Positions 44,528 through 54,941 of a DNA stretch of 64,000 nt are shown piece by piece. Under the pieces are notes generated by a model that had not been told where the DNA came from, made no database searches, and saw only the letters and a program-made list of their open reading frames with translations. How positions within the stretch are numbered: the stretch's first letter is position 1; the number at the start of each line of letters is the position of its first letter. Both the position numbers and the translations under genes were made by a program. The stretch spans positions 2,395,565 through 2,459,564 of the forward strand of contig BCJJ01000001.1 in assembly GCA_039545355.1 (NCBI GenBank), in the 5' to 3' direction. The DNA comes from Trichosporon coremiiforme (lineage: Eukaryota; Basidiomycota; Tremellomycetes; Trichosporonales; Trichosporonaceae).

Positions 44528-46283
44528 TTACATCTTGGACTGCAACTGGTCTACAAGATCATTCACGGACTCAACGGGGCTATGGCCGAACACGTAGAAA
44601 TCCGGTCTCACCAGCGCCACCTGATCTTTGCCGAGACTATTGTCAAACCAATTGGCGTACTCGCCATCGACGTCTTCATTCCTCGAGACGCTGACGCATC
44701 TACCTCCGAGCGTGTTCAGAAACCACTCACGAGACTCGCCTGTCAGGTTGCCGTCGCACGATCCGTCGCCAAAGGTGAGTAGGACCCAGCCGTAGCCGTG
44801 AACGGTGTCGAAGAACTCCTGCTTCGGACCGAGCTTGCGGTGGAGACAGAGCCTCCCAGCCTCTTCCTGCGAGGTCAGGGTGCCCGGCCGGCCGAGCGGA
44901 GGGTCGTAGCGGCGTCCTGGGGCTGATGTCAGCCACGACTTCGGCTCTTTACTCACGAGCAGCGCGCATCTTTGCATGGATAGCCTTTGACTTCTCATGG
45001 TCGGTCTCGCAGATGACCTCGCCAAGCTGTATGCAGTACTCGGTGAGCTTGCGGATATGGTTGAGTCGCTCCTCTTGGTAGCTGTGGAAGAGCTTGTCGC
45101 GACCGACTCCCTTCAGGATCAAGGGAAGGCGCCAGCCGAGGGCGCCGGCATCACGGAAGCCAGAGTTCAAACCCTGACCAATGAAGGGTGGCATCAAATG
45201 GAGAGCATCACCAGCGAGCACGACGCGGTTCTTGAAGAACTCGTTGCCCCAGCGGGCGTTGAAAGTATAGATCACCTTGCGCTCGAGATCGACGTTGTCT
45301 GGCTGGAAGCCGTAAGGCTCGAGGAGCTCCCACACCTTCTCGTCGCTGAGGAGCGTCTCGCGCGATTCCCCCGGGACACGCATGAACTCGAAGCGCCTGC
45401 GACCCTTGCCGGCCGTGATGCAGGTTGTGGGCCTGTCGGGGTCGCAGATCTGTGCAGCGCCGATCCTCTGTACTAGCGGTGGCACGTAGCCATCGCGAAG
45501 GAGCTGGCGTCAGCGGACGTCAGAAGAGCAAGATTTACCAGATCGATGATTAGCCAGTCCTCCTTGAAACCAAGGTCGGTCTGCGTCATGCCCTCCAGGC
45601 GGCGTACGGCTGAGTTCGCACCATCGCACCCAACGAGATAGGAGGCGCTCGTCCTGAATGACGGCTCCGCTTCAGTCCTTCCAGGGCAGGTACCCGGACC
45701 GCAGACCACACCGTCAACAACCACACCAGCTTTGGCAGTCGACGCTGGTACGAACTCGGCGAATTCGGCCTGCACCCGATCAGGGTTTTGAGAGATGGTC
45801 ACCAGTTCTGCTGTCAGCGCGGCCTGCCTCATCACATACCGTAACCTCGAATGAGCGGGATGCCCCTCTCGAGTACGGTCTTCTCAAGCAGGCGCTCCAT
45901 GGTCGGCTGGTTGAAGTTGTTGCCCATAGGGTAGCCCGAGCGGGTGGGTGCCTCACAGTGGAGGTCGACGACCACTGTACGTCAGCAGAGTTGGGACAAA
46001 GCTCACTCTTCAGGTTCTTGTCGCGCCAGACGAAGTTCTGCCCGTCCTCTCCTCCTTTGACATTGCGCTCTTCGACTACCTGAGCGACGGCGTCGGCCAA
46101 GCCGACTATGCCAAACAGGCGGCGAGACTCGTGATCGAAAGCGACGGCACGAGGGAGAGGGTACAGGGCTTTCTGGCGCTCCACCAGCTTGACCTTGACG
46201 CCTTGCTGGTGGAGCAGAAGCGCGAGGAACATGCCGACGGGGCCGGCACCGACAATGAGGACGTCTGAGTGTTCGATGGTCAT
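44528..46283 (-). CDS. FAD-dependent aromatic hydroxylase, MhpA-like
   Basis: Five exons, 46283-46007, 45974-45840, 45807-45539, 45503-44957 and 44922-44528, with introns of 32, 32, 35 and 34 nt; 540 aa. FAD-binding G-A-G-P-V-G lies near the N-terminus (about 12-17), the D-G motif is Y-L-V-G-C-D-G-A-N-S-A-V-R, and the second FAD motif is G-D-A-L-H-L-M-P-P-F-I-G-Q-G-L-N-S-G. After splicing, W-L-I-I-D-L-L-L-R-D-G-Y-V-P-P and a C-terminal thioredoxin-like domain with R-P-D-F-Y-V-F-G match MhpA-type 3-(3-hydroxyphenyl)propionate hydroxylases. The reaction would be NAD(P)H-dependent ortho-hydroxylation of a phenol to a catechol. Divergent from the ring-cleavage dioxygenase across a promoter with three GTGGGAC elements. 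Confidence 0.9.
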
Positions 46284-46388
46284 GGTTGTTGGTGAGCATC
46301 AGGCGTTGCCTGCTGCCCATTTATGGCTGACTGCATGTGTGACCTGATAACGGCCTGCATGCGAAACGGTGGGGCCCAAGTGCCACTT

Positions 46389-46425
46389 GTGGGACGGTGT
46401 GGAGTTGTGGGACGCGATGTGGGAC
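46389..46425. promoter_or_regulatory. GTGGGAC elements in hydroxylase/dioxygenase divergent promoter
   Basis: GTGGGAC at 46389-46395, 46407-46413 and 46419-46425 (reverse complement GTCCCAC), spaced 18 and 12 bp, in the 230-bp region between the divergent hydroxylase and dioxygenase genes. Confidence 0.55.
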
Positions 46426-46513
46426 TCCGAATTGGCTTAGTCCGACACTGCACTGTTGCCGTACATAAAAGCGAGGCGATACCAAGTGGCTACCCCAATC
46501 AGACATCACAATC

Positions 46514-47569
46514 ATGACACAGGACACTCGCATCCGTATTATTCGGGTCTCGCACATGCGCTACCGCCATGTCGATCTCGACAAGGCCCGCCAGTTCTTG
46601 GAGGACTTCGGAATGGAGTTGGCATACTCTGATAACGACGGCAAAACCCTGTACTTTGCCGGTCAGGGTCCGGACGCCTACTGCTACGTCGCGGAGCAGG
46701 GTGCGGCCGAGTTCCTTGGCGGCGCCTTCCTCGTTGAGACCAAGGCGGACCTCGAGAAAGCTCGCGCCCTCCCTGGTGCCACCGATATCGTACCCGCTGG
46801 CCCCGCCGGTGGTCTCATGATCACCTTCCGCGATCCCGATGACATTCCCATGTCGCTTGTGTGGGGTCTGGAAGAACGCAAGCCGAAGACCACCCCGAAG
46901 GAAGTGCCCGATATCAACTATCCTGTTCAGAAGATTCGCAAGGGAGAGTTCCGGCGTTTCGAGAAGGGACCGTGTCCCGTCTTCAAACTCGGCCATTTCG
47001 GACAGTGAGTCATGGTTCCTCACCAATCGCTAACCGTAGCCTTGTCAGCGACTTTGACAAGACCTACGAGTTCTTCACTACGCACTTTAACTTGAAAGCG
47101 ACCGATATCCTGCACAACCCCGAGGGCAAGAATGTGTCTGCCTTCACCCACGTCGACAGGGAGGAGGAGTGGGTCGACCACCACACGTTCTTCTTCCGCC
47201 AAAGCGCGGAGCGGCAGGGCGTGCACCACTGCTCTTTCGAGGTGAACGACCCAGACGTGCAGGCCATCGGGCACGAGTGGCTCGTGTCCAAGGGTTACAC
47301 TCCCTCCTGGGGCGTCGGCCGGCACATTCTTGGCTCCCAGGTGTTCGATTACTGGTACACACCTGACGACTTTATGATCGAGCACTATTCAGACGGTGAC
47401 CTCGTGAACTGTGACACTCCCACTGGCCGGATTCTTGCCGGGCCGCAGTCGCTCGCCATTTGGGGACCTGCTGTCCGTAAGACCTCGCTCGCTTCGTCGC
47501 TGACTCCCAGCTCACGGATTCCACAATGCCACACCCGACCACTCCATGGCTGCGCCTGTCGCTGCATGA
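46514..47569 (+). CDS. VOC-family extradiol (catechol meta-cleavage) dioxygenase
   Basis: Three exons, 46514-47004, 47049-47476 and 47511-47569, with introns of 44 and 34 nt; 325 aa. Two VOC modules are arranged in tandem: the first opens V-S-H-M-R-Y-R-H-V-D-L-D-K-A, the second F-K-L-G-H-F-G-H-D-F-D-K-T-Y. The second has the His-His-Glu iron triad at H161, H224 (in V-H-H-C-S-F-E-V) and E275 (in M-I-E-H-Y-S-D), as in type I extradiol dioxygenases. The last exon replaces an unlikely read-through tail with G-P-A-V-P-H-G-F-H-N-A. It would open the ring of the catechol made by the neighbouring hydroxylase. The exact catechol is unknown. Meta-cleavage enzymes are uncommon in eukaryotes. Confidence 0.87.
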
Positions 47570-47803
47570 TCTCCTCGTTGTAGTACCTAGCTATCTTATG
47601 AATTGAATGCCACAGTCGTAGAACACGTCGTCAAACGTTGCGCTCGGTAGTCGCTGATAATCAACATTACTGAATGGATCATACATACGGAGAAGCGTCT
47701 CCCCGCTTCAGAGAGGCCTGTGGCCTCCATTGCGGCAGCCCTGCGCAGCTCATCCATGCGATGGAGTGCTCGTATCGGGCGATGGCCACCGGGGCCACCG
47801 GAT

Positions 47804-47945
47804 GTGGGACCGTGCCTAGTTGCCGATGCTCTCGGATACCCAGTCGTCCCACGGTCACACCAGACCCACACCATCCACGTCCCACATCACCACACCATCC
47901 ACGTCCCACATCACCGCCCACCTTTCCCGCGTCCCACGTCCCACA
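47804..47945. promoter_or_regulatory. Six GTCCCAC/GTGGGAC elements upstream of the FAH gene
   Basis: GTGGGAC at 47804-47810 and GTCCCAC at 47847-47853, 47880-47886, 47904-47910, 47932-47938 and 47939-47945, all within 220 bp upstream of the FAH-family gene. The block includes a 24-bp tandem repeat. Confidence 0.55.
47869..47916. repeat. 24-bp perfect tandem repeat carrying the GTCCCAC element
   Basis: Two exact 24-bp copies (47869-47892 and 47893-47916), each containing ATCCACGTCCCACATCACC. Duplication of a regulatory site in the FAH promoter. Confidence 0.9.
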
Positions 47946-48021
47946 CTATGTTGCCGCAGATAACCGTTGCAGCCCCACTTATAAGGTTGCCCATGCTATG
48001 CTTGAGCCACCAACACCCATC

Positions 48022-48925
48022 ATGACAAACGACAACAAGTGGACCCGTCTCGTGCGCTTCATCGACGAGCAAGGACAGACCCGCCTCGGCCAGCCCGTAA
48101 ACGACACGATCGACCTCGGTCTCGCCATCGCGTCCCGCGAAAAGGTGGAAGCGTACCTGATCTCCGGAGATATCTACTCTGGCACGGTCACGCCTCAGAA
48201 AGCCACGATCGCTGAGCTTCTCTCGCCTGTAAGCCGGGATGACGTCAGCATCATCCGCTGCTTGGGCCTGAACTTCATGGGTGAGTCATTCAACTCGATC
48301 TACTCTGCGAGAAGCCTTGCTGACCTCAGCTCACGCGAAGGAAGCGAACCGGGGCATTCCGAACGAGCCAATTCTGTTCATCAAGCCCCGTACTGCGCTC
48401 GCCGGACCCGGCGAGATCCCCGTCGCCAAGGCGGCGCAGGACGACCAGCTCGATTTCGAGACGGAGCTTGCTCTCGTGATTGGAAAGGATGCGCGGGATG
48501 TCTCCGAATCCGAGGCGCTGGACTATGTGCTCGGATACACGGCGGCCAACGACGTATCGGTGCGCAAGCACCAGCTTGCGAACAACCAGTGGTGTTTCGG
48601 CAAGGGCTTCGACGACTCTTGCCCTCTCGGTCCTGTGCTAGTGCGCAACGGGGTCATTGACCCGGACGCACTGCCGTTCAAGGGCACGCTTTCGGGAGGG
48701 ACGATGCAAGAGTCCAACACGGACGACATGATCTTCTCCTGCGCTCGGGCGGTCAGCTTCCTCAGCCAGGGCACGACGCTGGAGCGGGGCTCCGTGATTC
48801 TGATGGGGACGCCGAGCGGGATCGGATGGGCGCGCAACCCGAAGCGGACGATCAAGGACGGCGAGGAGATGCGGATCTGGTTCGACGGCATCGGCACGCT
48901 CGTCAACACGTTCAGGTACATCTAG
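48022..48925 (+). CDS. Fumarylacetoacetate hydrolase (FAH) family enzyme
   Basis: Two exons, 48022-48280 and 48330-48925, with a 49-nt intron; 284 aa. An in-frame ATG at 47998 would add eight residues; the downstream ATG is preferred. The FAH core is complete: the metal-binding D-F-E-T-E-L-A-L-V-I-G, G-Y-T-A-A-N-D-V-S-V-R, K-G-F-D-D-S-C-P-L-G-P, and M-G-T-P-S-G-I-G-W near the C-terminus. Members hydrolyse or decarboxylate beta-diketo acids such as acylpyruvates. In this cluster the substrate would be the open-chain product of the extradiol dioxygenase or a later acylpyruvate. The promoter carries six copies of the cluster element, the strongest regulatory tie in the region. Confidence 0.9.
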
Positions 48926-49055
48926 CATGCATTCTGGGGGTCGTACAACTTTGGCGGGGCATAACAGAAGGGGGGAGGGGGCTAGGGGCCAGAGGGGGCT
49001 GGCACATCACGTGCGCTGATAAACGGGCAATCTGGGGAGTCTCCTTTCGTCGAGA

Positions 49056-49733
49056 TTAGCAGGTTCTGCATCCCACGCGGTTGATCTCCTGCCCATTCTT
49101 CCCGCGCATGAGAGGCCAGTCGCCATGGCCAAACTGCCAGTCGCTGCACCCCCTCTGCCATGCATCGCAGCAGTACCGCGTCGCAGTGTCAGCCCATCCC
49201 CACTGCTGCTGCGCCCAGACAATGTTCCCGTTCCCACCGCCCGTGCACGTCTGCGTCACGACGTGCTTGTACACGCCCCACTCGTAGCCGTGGTTGAAGC
49301 CGTCGTTGCCGTTGATGATGTTCTGCGCTGGATTCGCCGTGAGCGTCCCCAGGCCGGAGAGGTAGCGCCACCACCAGATATGGTTTGCGACGGCGTCGCA
49401 CCCATGCTTACATCCGCAAGAGGAGATCACGGTGTCCTCTGATCCCCACCAGATGCCCGTCCGGTCGACGTTGATTTGCCACACGCCCTGGCAGTCGCCC
49501 GGGCCGTGGATGCCCCGCTTCGTGGCGTCGGCTGCGTCGGCACGCACAAAGCTCGAGCTGCCGATGTGCACCCTGTCGCCGTTCTCAGTCGAGTCCAGCC
49601 AGGCCCGGTAGTCGCTTTCGGCGGCTTGCTGGCGCTCGCTGGAGGAGAAGCTGTTGAGAGCAAAGACGGGGGTGAGGAGTAGGAGTGCGAGTGCGAGCAT
49701 GGTGTTGAATGGATTGCGGAACACGCTGCGCAT
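49056..49733 (-). CDS. Secreted Trp/Cys-rich protein of unknown family
   Basis: Single exon, 225 aa from ATG 49733; an ATG at 49700 would still give a signal peptide (MLALALLLLTPVFA). The mature protein has many Trp and Cys residues, for example R-T-G-I-W-W-G, S-S-C-G-C-K-H-G-C, N-H-I-W-W-W-R-Y-L, Q-Q-Q-W-G-W and R-Y-C-C-D-A-W-Q-R-G-C, and ends in a Cys-containing tail (R-V-G-C-R-T-C). Ten or more Cys suggest a disulphide-stabilised fold. No known domain is recognised. The Trp clusters could bind polysaccharide, but that is only a guess. It converges on the catabolic cluster and lacks the GTCCCAC element. Confidence 0.68.
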   Translation of the reverse strand: MRSVFRNPFNTMLALALLLLTPVFALNSFSSSERQQAAESDYRAWLDSTENGDRVHIGSSSFVRADAADATKRGIHGPGDCQGVWQINVDRTGIWWGSEDTVISSCGCKHGCDAVANHIWWWRYLSGLGTLTANPAQNIINGNDGFNHGYEWGVYKHVVTQTCTGGGNGNIVWAQQQWGWADTATRYCCDAWQRGCSDWQFGHGDWPLMRGKNGQEINRVGCRTC

Positions 49734-50028
49734 CGGCGTCGGCTCCGCCCTCAAATACCGGACCAACATAGCTGACAATGCGTGTGAGACGCTTTAGCCC
49801 GAGACGGTTAGATCAGCAGTTCTGGCCACGTTACGGCATGTGTTCCGATCAGCCGCTGTGCCTTTGTCACCACCGTTACAGTACGTCAGCCAAGAACATG
49901 CAACATGCAAGCGAACGTTGTTATAACTGGAACCAGATGCAAATGCGATACTCTACAGGTTTGCTATGGGATATGGAGTCTAGGGACTGAGACTAGGACT
50001 AGAGGTTTGTTACTGCTGGACGGATGGT

Positions 50029-51725
50029 TTACTGCTGGACGGCGGCGAGCTCGTCGTTCTTCTCGTCGCTGACAGCCTGCTTGCGGAACTTGGACGACTT
50101 CCAGGCGGGGATGTGGGCGTGGTACATGGCGTCAATGTCCTCGATGCTCATGCCCTTGGTCTCGGGGACGCAGAAGAAGGCGAAGATGATGTCGAGCGCG
50201 AGACAGCCGGCCCACACGAAACAGATGCCGGTGCCGATGCGCTGCTGGATCTGGGGCGCGGCGAAGGCGATGATCAGGTTGAAGAGCCAGTTGGCACCGG
50301 TGCCGATCGTGACGCAGCGGGCGGAGATGCGCAGCGGGAACGTCTCACCGCACACGACCCAGGCGACGGGTCCCCAACTCGACGCGAAGGCACCAACGAA
50401 GAAGGTACAGAACGCGATGAGCACCTTGCCCGCACCCTTGGCGTCGGGGTAGGCCTTGGACACGGAACCAGTGACGATCTGACCGATGAACATGATGAGA
50501 CCACCGATGAGGAGCACAGGTCGTCGTCCAGAGTGGTCAACAGCATAGATACCCGGGAAGGACATGCCGACGTTGACCGAGGCGAGGATGATCTGGAAGA
50601 TGTACGCGTTCGACATGCCGGCGACCTGCGCGAACTGGGGACCGTAGGAGAAGAAGAAGTTGATACCCGTGATCTGCTGGCCGATCTGGACACACACACC
50701 GATCATGAGGCGCCACAGGTTGCGGTTCTCGACGGTGAAGCACTCCTTGTACGAGACGGAGCCGAGCTCCTGCTCCTGCTGAGCCTTGTGACGGACCTTC
50801 TCCATCTCGACGTCGAGGCGGGGATCGTCAAGGGACACGGAGCGGAGACGCGCCATGCTCTTGCGACACTGGTCCCACTTGCCCTTCTTCGCGAGGAAGG
50901 AGGGCGCCTCGGGCGACAGGAGGAAGCCGATGAGGAGTCCGACGTCGAACACCATGGCGAGACCAACGGTGAGCTCCCACGAGACGTTGCTCTTGTAGTG
51001 GCTCATGCCCCAACCACACATGCTCACACCCCAGATACCAAGGGTGACGCAGAGCTGGAAGGAACCCGTCACGAGACCGCGCCACTTGGGCGGTGCCGCT
51101 TCCGCCTGGAAGACAGGCACGAGACCAGAGGTGGCACCAATACCGAGACCGAGGAGGACGCGGGCACAATAGACTTGCTTGTAGTTGATGGCCGAAGTCT
51201 CAATAGCCGAGCCGATCATGTGGATGCAGATGAAGAGGATGCAGGTCATGCGGAGACCGAGCTGATGAGTTAGCGATGACCGAGGAGGTACGGTTAGGGA
51301 CGGAAAGCTTACCTTGTTTGAAATGTAACCAGAGCACACGGCACCAACCGTCGCTCCCAGAGAGAGGAGACCGGTGACGGCAGACTGCCTCGTCGTCGAG
51401 AGCGCGCACACACCAGCGGCATCGCACGATCCGAAACGGTTCTTGTAGGCGTCCATGGCAAACTGGGAACATCGTCAGTGGATCCATTCTGCGCGTGTTG
51501 TTGCAACAACGGCCGTCGCTCCACACTCACCAGGACACCTCCGGACGAGTTGCCCCAGCCGAAAATGACGCCGGCCATGGACTGGAACAGGCACAGCACT
51601 AGGGCACTCTTGCTCGCTGCATCGCTGAGGCCGGTGGTGGCGGTGGAGACGCGCGACTTGGTGGGAGCGACCGGGGTCGTCAGAGTCGAGTTGGTCTCGC
51701 GCTCGTTGTCTGACGAGCTCGTCAT
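50029..51725 (-). CDS. Hexose-type MFS sugar transporter
   Basis: Three exons, 51725-51531, 51462-51313 and 51261-50029, with introns of 68 and 51 nt; 525 aa. The 51-nt intron is a multiple of three and in frame; its donor GTAAGC, CTAAC branch and CAG are clear, and removing it joins Y-I-S-N-K to L-G-L-R-M-T. Sugar-porter marks: V-I-F-G-W-G-N-S-S-G-G in helix 1, A-R-V-L-L-G-L-G-I-G, Q-Q-I-T-G-I-N-F-F-F-S-Y-G in helix 7, D-H-S-G-R-R-P-V and P-E-T-K-G-M-S. Helix 7 Q-Q-I-T-G-I-N matches hexose/glucose transporters. Plasma membrane. The promoter lies in 51726-52.1 kb. Confidence 0.9.
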
Positions 51726-52667
51726 GCTGGTGATAGGTGATAGGAGGATGGGATGGGCGTTGCGAAAGGGGAGATGGGGGTGGGGGCGAGCCAGAGGTGC
51801 TTTATGTTTTTTCCCAAAGACAGACGTCGGTCTCTTCGGTCGCCACGTGCGGACTAGGCGGGGGGTGCGGGTGTCCGGGGTGGTCAGCCTCAAGTGCGTC
51901 ATGAGGTAATGAGATGTGACTGGCCGATCGACATGGCCGACTGTTGGTAGGTACGGCAGGTACCGCCGGCCGCGGAGAAGAAACCGCCGGCACCGCAGCA
52001 GCCACCGCGTAGCCACCCAGTAGGGTACGCAGGATAAGTCGCCGTGGCTGCGTAACCTGCCCGTTGCCGCCGTTACCGCCGGCAGGAAGTTTTGAGCAGA
52101 GCTCTGCATGAGAATGACATCGTCAGTGGACTCTGGTCACTTGTCAGCAGCTTGACGCAATGCGCGAGGCTCAGTCAGCGGAGCAGGGATATCATGTCGG
52201 GAGCTCCGCTGCGTCAATGTTCGCTTGAACGGGTAGAATTGCCAGAATGCTCGGTCATGATACCGAGAATTTTTAGGGGTCCCGCGTGCACCCACCTGGG
52301 CACGTGACACGTGATCCTCCCACCCAGGGACAGAAGCACACGCCACCCGATCAGAGATCCTGACGACGAGCCGAATCCGGCTCTGCGCATGCTCCCTCGA
52401 TCCCTCGTCAGTCTACAGGCGACTTTTCTCCGGCCATGGCGGCCAAGCTGGCTAAGCGATGGTGCAATGGTGGCCGATCAGCGAACGAGATTCATTCAAA
52501 CTACAACCTTCTCACTCAAAAGGGGACTTAAAAAGGCTTGGTACCGCTTTCTTGGCCCTGCTCGCCCTGTTTGGACCTGTCGAATATGTCTTCTCATCGG
52601 ACCTGTCGGGTGTCTTCTTCGTACAATACAGCCGCTACGGGCCGCAAGCTGCTCTCCTACAGGCTGA
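51726..52667. other. Intergenic region upstream of the hexose transporter
   Basis: No gene is seen. A stretch of TACC/CCGCCG-rich sequence (51.93-52.08 kb) with repeated GGTA and CCGCCGG strings is present. Confidence 0.45.
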
Positions 52668-53036
52668 TTACAAGCCGAACGCGCGACGGGCGTCCTCGTC
52701 GCCCATTGACAAGTGGCGCGCGACCCAGCTGGGGCGACGCTGCTGCTGCTGCGTGGGGGCCATGGGGGCCGTCGGGGCAGGCGCCGCAGTGGGGGGAGCC
52801 TGCTGAGTCATTGCCGAGGCAGAAGCGAGAGGTGCGGACTGCTTGGCAGCAGTGGAGGTGGTGTTGTATGACGGGGCGTGCGTCTCTGCCCAGTCCCATG
52901 ACTGGCGACGGTCAGTTGCCATGTCGGGTGACGTGGGGTTGGCAGTCTTGCTGAACATGGGCATGCTCGAGTTGCTATTGCGGCGGGCCTGGTTCTCACG
53001 GATGGCTTGAGCGGTGGCAGTGTAGTCGGACGACAT
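52668..53036 (-). CDS. Small hydrophilic protein, C-terminal RRPSW...SMGDEDARRAFGL motif
   Basis: Single exon, 122 aa from ATG 53036. Ser/Thr/Ala/Pro/Gln-rich and probably disordered, with an N-terminal helix A-T-A-Q-A-I-R-E-N-Q-A-R-R and a C-terminal basic/aromatic motif R-R-P-S-W-V-A-R-H-L-S-M-G-D-E-D-A. The R-R-x-S-W and R-H-L-S-M strings are good kinase target sites. The composition and terminal motifs suggest a small fungal stress- or conidiation-type protein, but I cannot name a family. No signal peptide. A plausible real gene given start context and the conserved-looking ends. Confidence 0.6.
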   Translation of the reverse strand: MSSDYTATAQAIRENQARRNSNSSMPMFSKTANPTSPDMATDRRQSWDWAETHAPSYNTTSTAAKQSAPLASASAMTQQAPPTAAPAPTAPMAPTQQQQRRPSWVARHLSMGDEDARRAFGL

Positions 53037-54941
53037 GGTGAGTATATGCTCTTGTTCCCACTGGGAGGGGGATGGCTTCTTATAAGCATCTGATGCGTGC
53101 ATGATCGGATAAGAGTACCGGGGGATGATGAACACATGACTGCGCAACGACATCACGAGAACAAGAGAGAAGTCTAGAGCGTGCGCCATGCGCCTCGATC
53201 GACGTCAAGAGAGACAGCCGGGCGTCAGTGTCTCTTCAACTGTGTCTTCGAGTGGGAACTTTGCCTCTGGACTGCTCGTCGGTGGCGAATAGATCTGGCA
53301 CTTGGGAATGTGGAGCGCACCGGATCAGGTGACCATGACGTGGCGTGATAGGCAACCGCGGAGCTTGATTACGGCCGCGTCAAAACTCACGTGATATTTC
53401 GCGTGGCACCCATCCACGTGACTAAACCCACGTCTATGGAGATAACCCCAGACTCCACCAAATAAGTCACGTGCAACGTCCGGAGACTGAAACCTCCGAC
53501 CGGAATCAGGGGTTGTCAGCGGCAGTGGGGGTCTGATTCCGTCAGCGTTTGCGAGCGTATGAAGACCCGCGTCCGGGCGCCGGGAACGACGCTACAGCGA
53601 ACGGCGGTGCAGAGTCGAGTGCGACTCCTCAGCGTTGGTTGGTCCACCCTCCTCACTCCGGTCAGTCCGGCGAAGCGGTGCAGCCGTGCGACTGGTCACC
53701 CCACGCCGCATACGTCAAAGCACGACTTGAGACGACCCGAACAAAGCTAGCCCATTGTTGTCATGTTGTATCCGCTATGCCGCCAAGAAAGGTGTGTCTC
53801 AGACCAACGTCCCGCTCGAGATCTACAATGGCGGCACTGCACGTGGAACAAGCAACATCAAGGCTTAGTGCTTAGCCTCCGCCTCCGCTGAGCCTCCGTT
53901 GAGCCTCCGGCTTTGCTCTCACGAGACACGAACCCAGATGCATAAAGCTAGGCTGCTGGGCTGGGTAAACCCTCTAGACCATCTTCGGAACAACGTAACC
54001 GCAACCTTGTCGCTCGTTGTGAATTCATGCAATCTCCCATGCGTGCCCATCCGTGCACCTCTGCGACCTACTGTGCCGTCACGCATCCACCCAAATAGGC
54101 AGGTGCAAGCATGCTGACCCAATTCATGCGTGCGCCTCGGGGATCGCTGCGAGGAATTCAACTCGCATTCATTCATTCAGTCATCCTAGTTTTGCCTCTG
54201 CACGTCCATCGCAAGAGTCGGACCGCGGGGCCGGAAATGCACGATAAAACGCTGCTCCGACGCCGCAAATCATAATCATCATGGCGCGTGGCGCACCGTC
54301 CCGTAATGAGGTGCGCAGCTGGGCAGCATGTGTTTGCGCGCTGGGTCTCTCTGGGTTTGACTGGGTCCTTGCAGTACGTCCAGGTCAGACCCACTCTGGG
54401 CGACACAAATGGGCCATGAGGCAGCGTCCGATTCGTGGCCCAAACTTAAGTCTGCCAGGAGACCCCGCTTTCGGCGCAGCCTTCGGGACGCACACTGCAT
54501 TCTTGCATTCTCTGGCGGGTGGGTCAGGCACTGGAACGTCCGCCGTGCGTTGGAACGCTGTCACGGTATTGGGCACAGGGAGTACGAAGACCAGGCCACC
54601 GTGCACGGCCTGCAACTCCAGCGAACAGACTTCTCGTACAACACGCGCAGCGGACGTACGGACGTACGTAACCCCACCAGGGACTCCCGTCAGCAACCCA
54701 CACATTCAACCGCGACCCACAGCGCAGGCGCCTTGTCTCAACTTTGAAATGGACTCTTGGGCATGTACGACGCTGCCCTGGTACCTCCTGGTTCCTCGCA
54801 AACGTCCTGTCAGTCCTGTCATGCAAACCTCCTTGCTCCCAACAGGCTTTAAGTCTATACCCTCGAGGCAGCCATGGAAGCAGGCCCATCCCCCCCCTCC
54901 CCCCTCCAACCCAACCCGAGACGAGACGAGACCGACCCCCG
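53037..54941. other. Gene-poor region, 1.9 kb
   Basis: No convincing gene. Several CACGTG/TCACGTGA-type strings occur at 53.39-53.48 kb (CACGTGA, CCACGTGAC, TCACGTGCA), potential bHLH (CACGTG) sites upstream of the small hydrophilic gene. The long plus-strand frame from 54281 has no family features and overlaps the permease leader. Confidence 0.45.

Noticed and set aside
47674..48021. Upstream extension of the FAH frame
   Set aside because: The frame is open upstream but lies in the promoter with the GTCCCAC repeats; translation of those repeats is not protein-like.
50113..51273. Plus-strand 386-codon frame opposite the hexose transporter
   Set aside because: Asp/Glu/His/Arg-rich shadow of the transporter; same artefact as at 3.4-5.4 kb.
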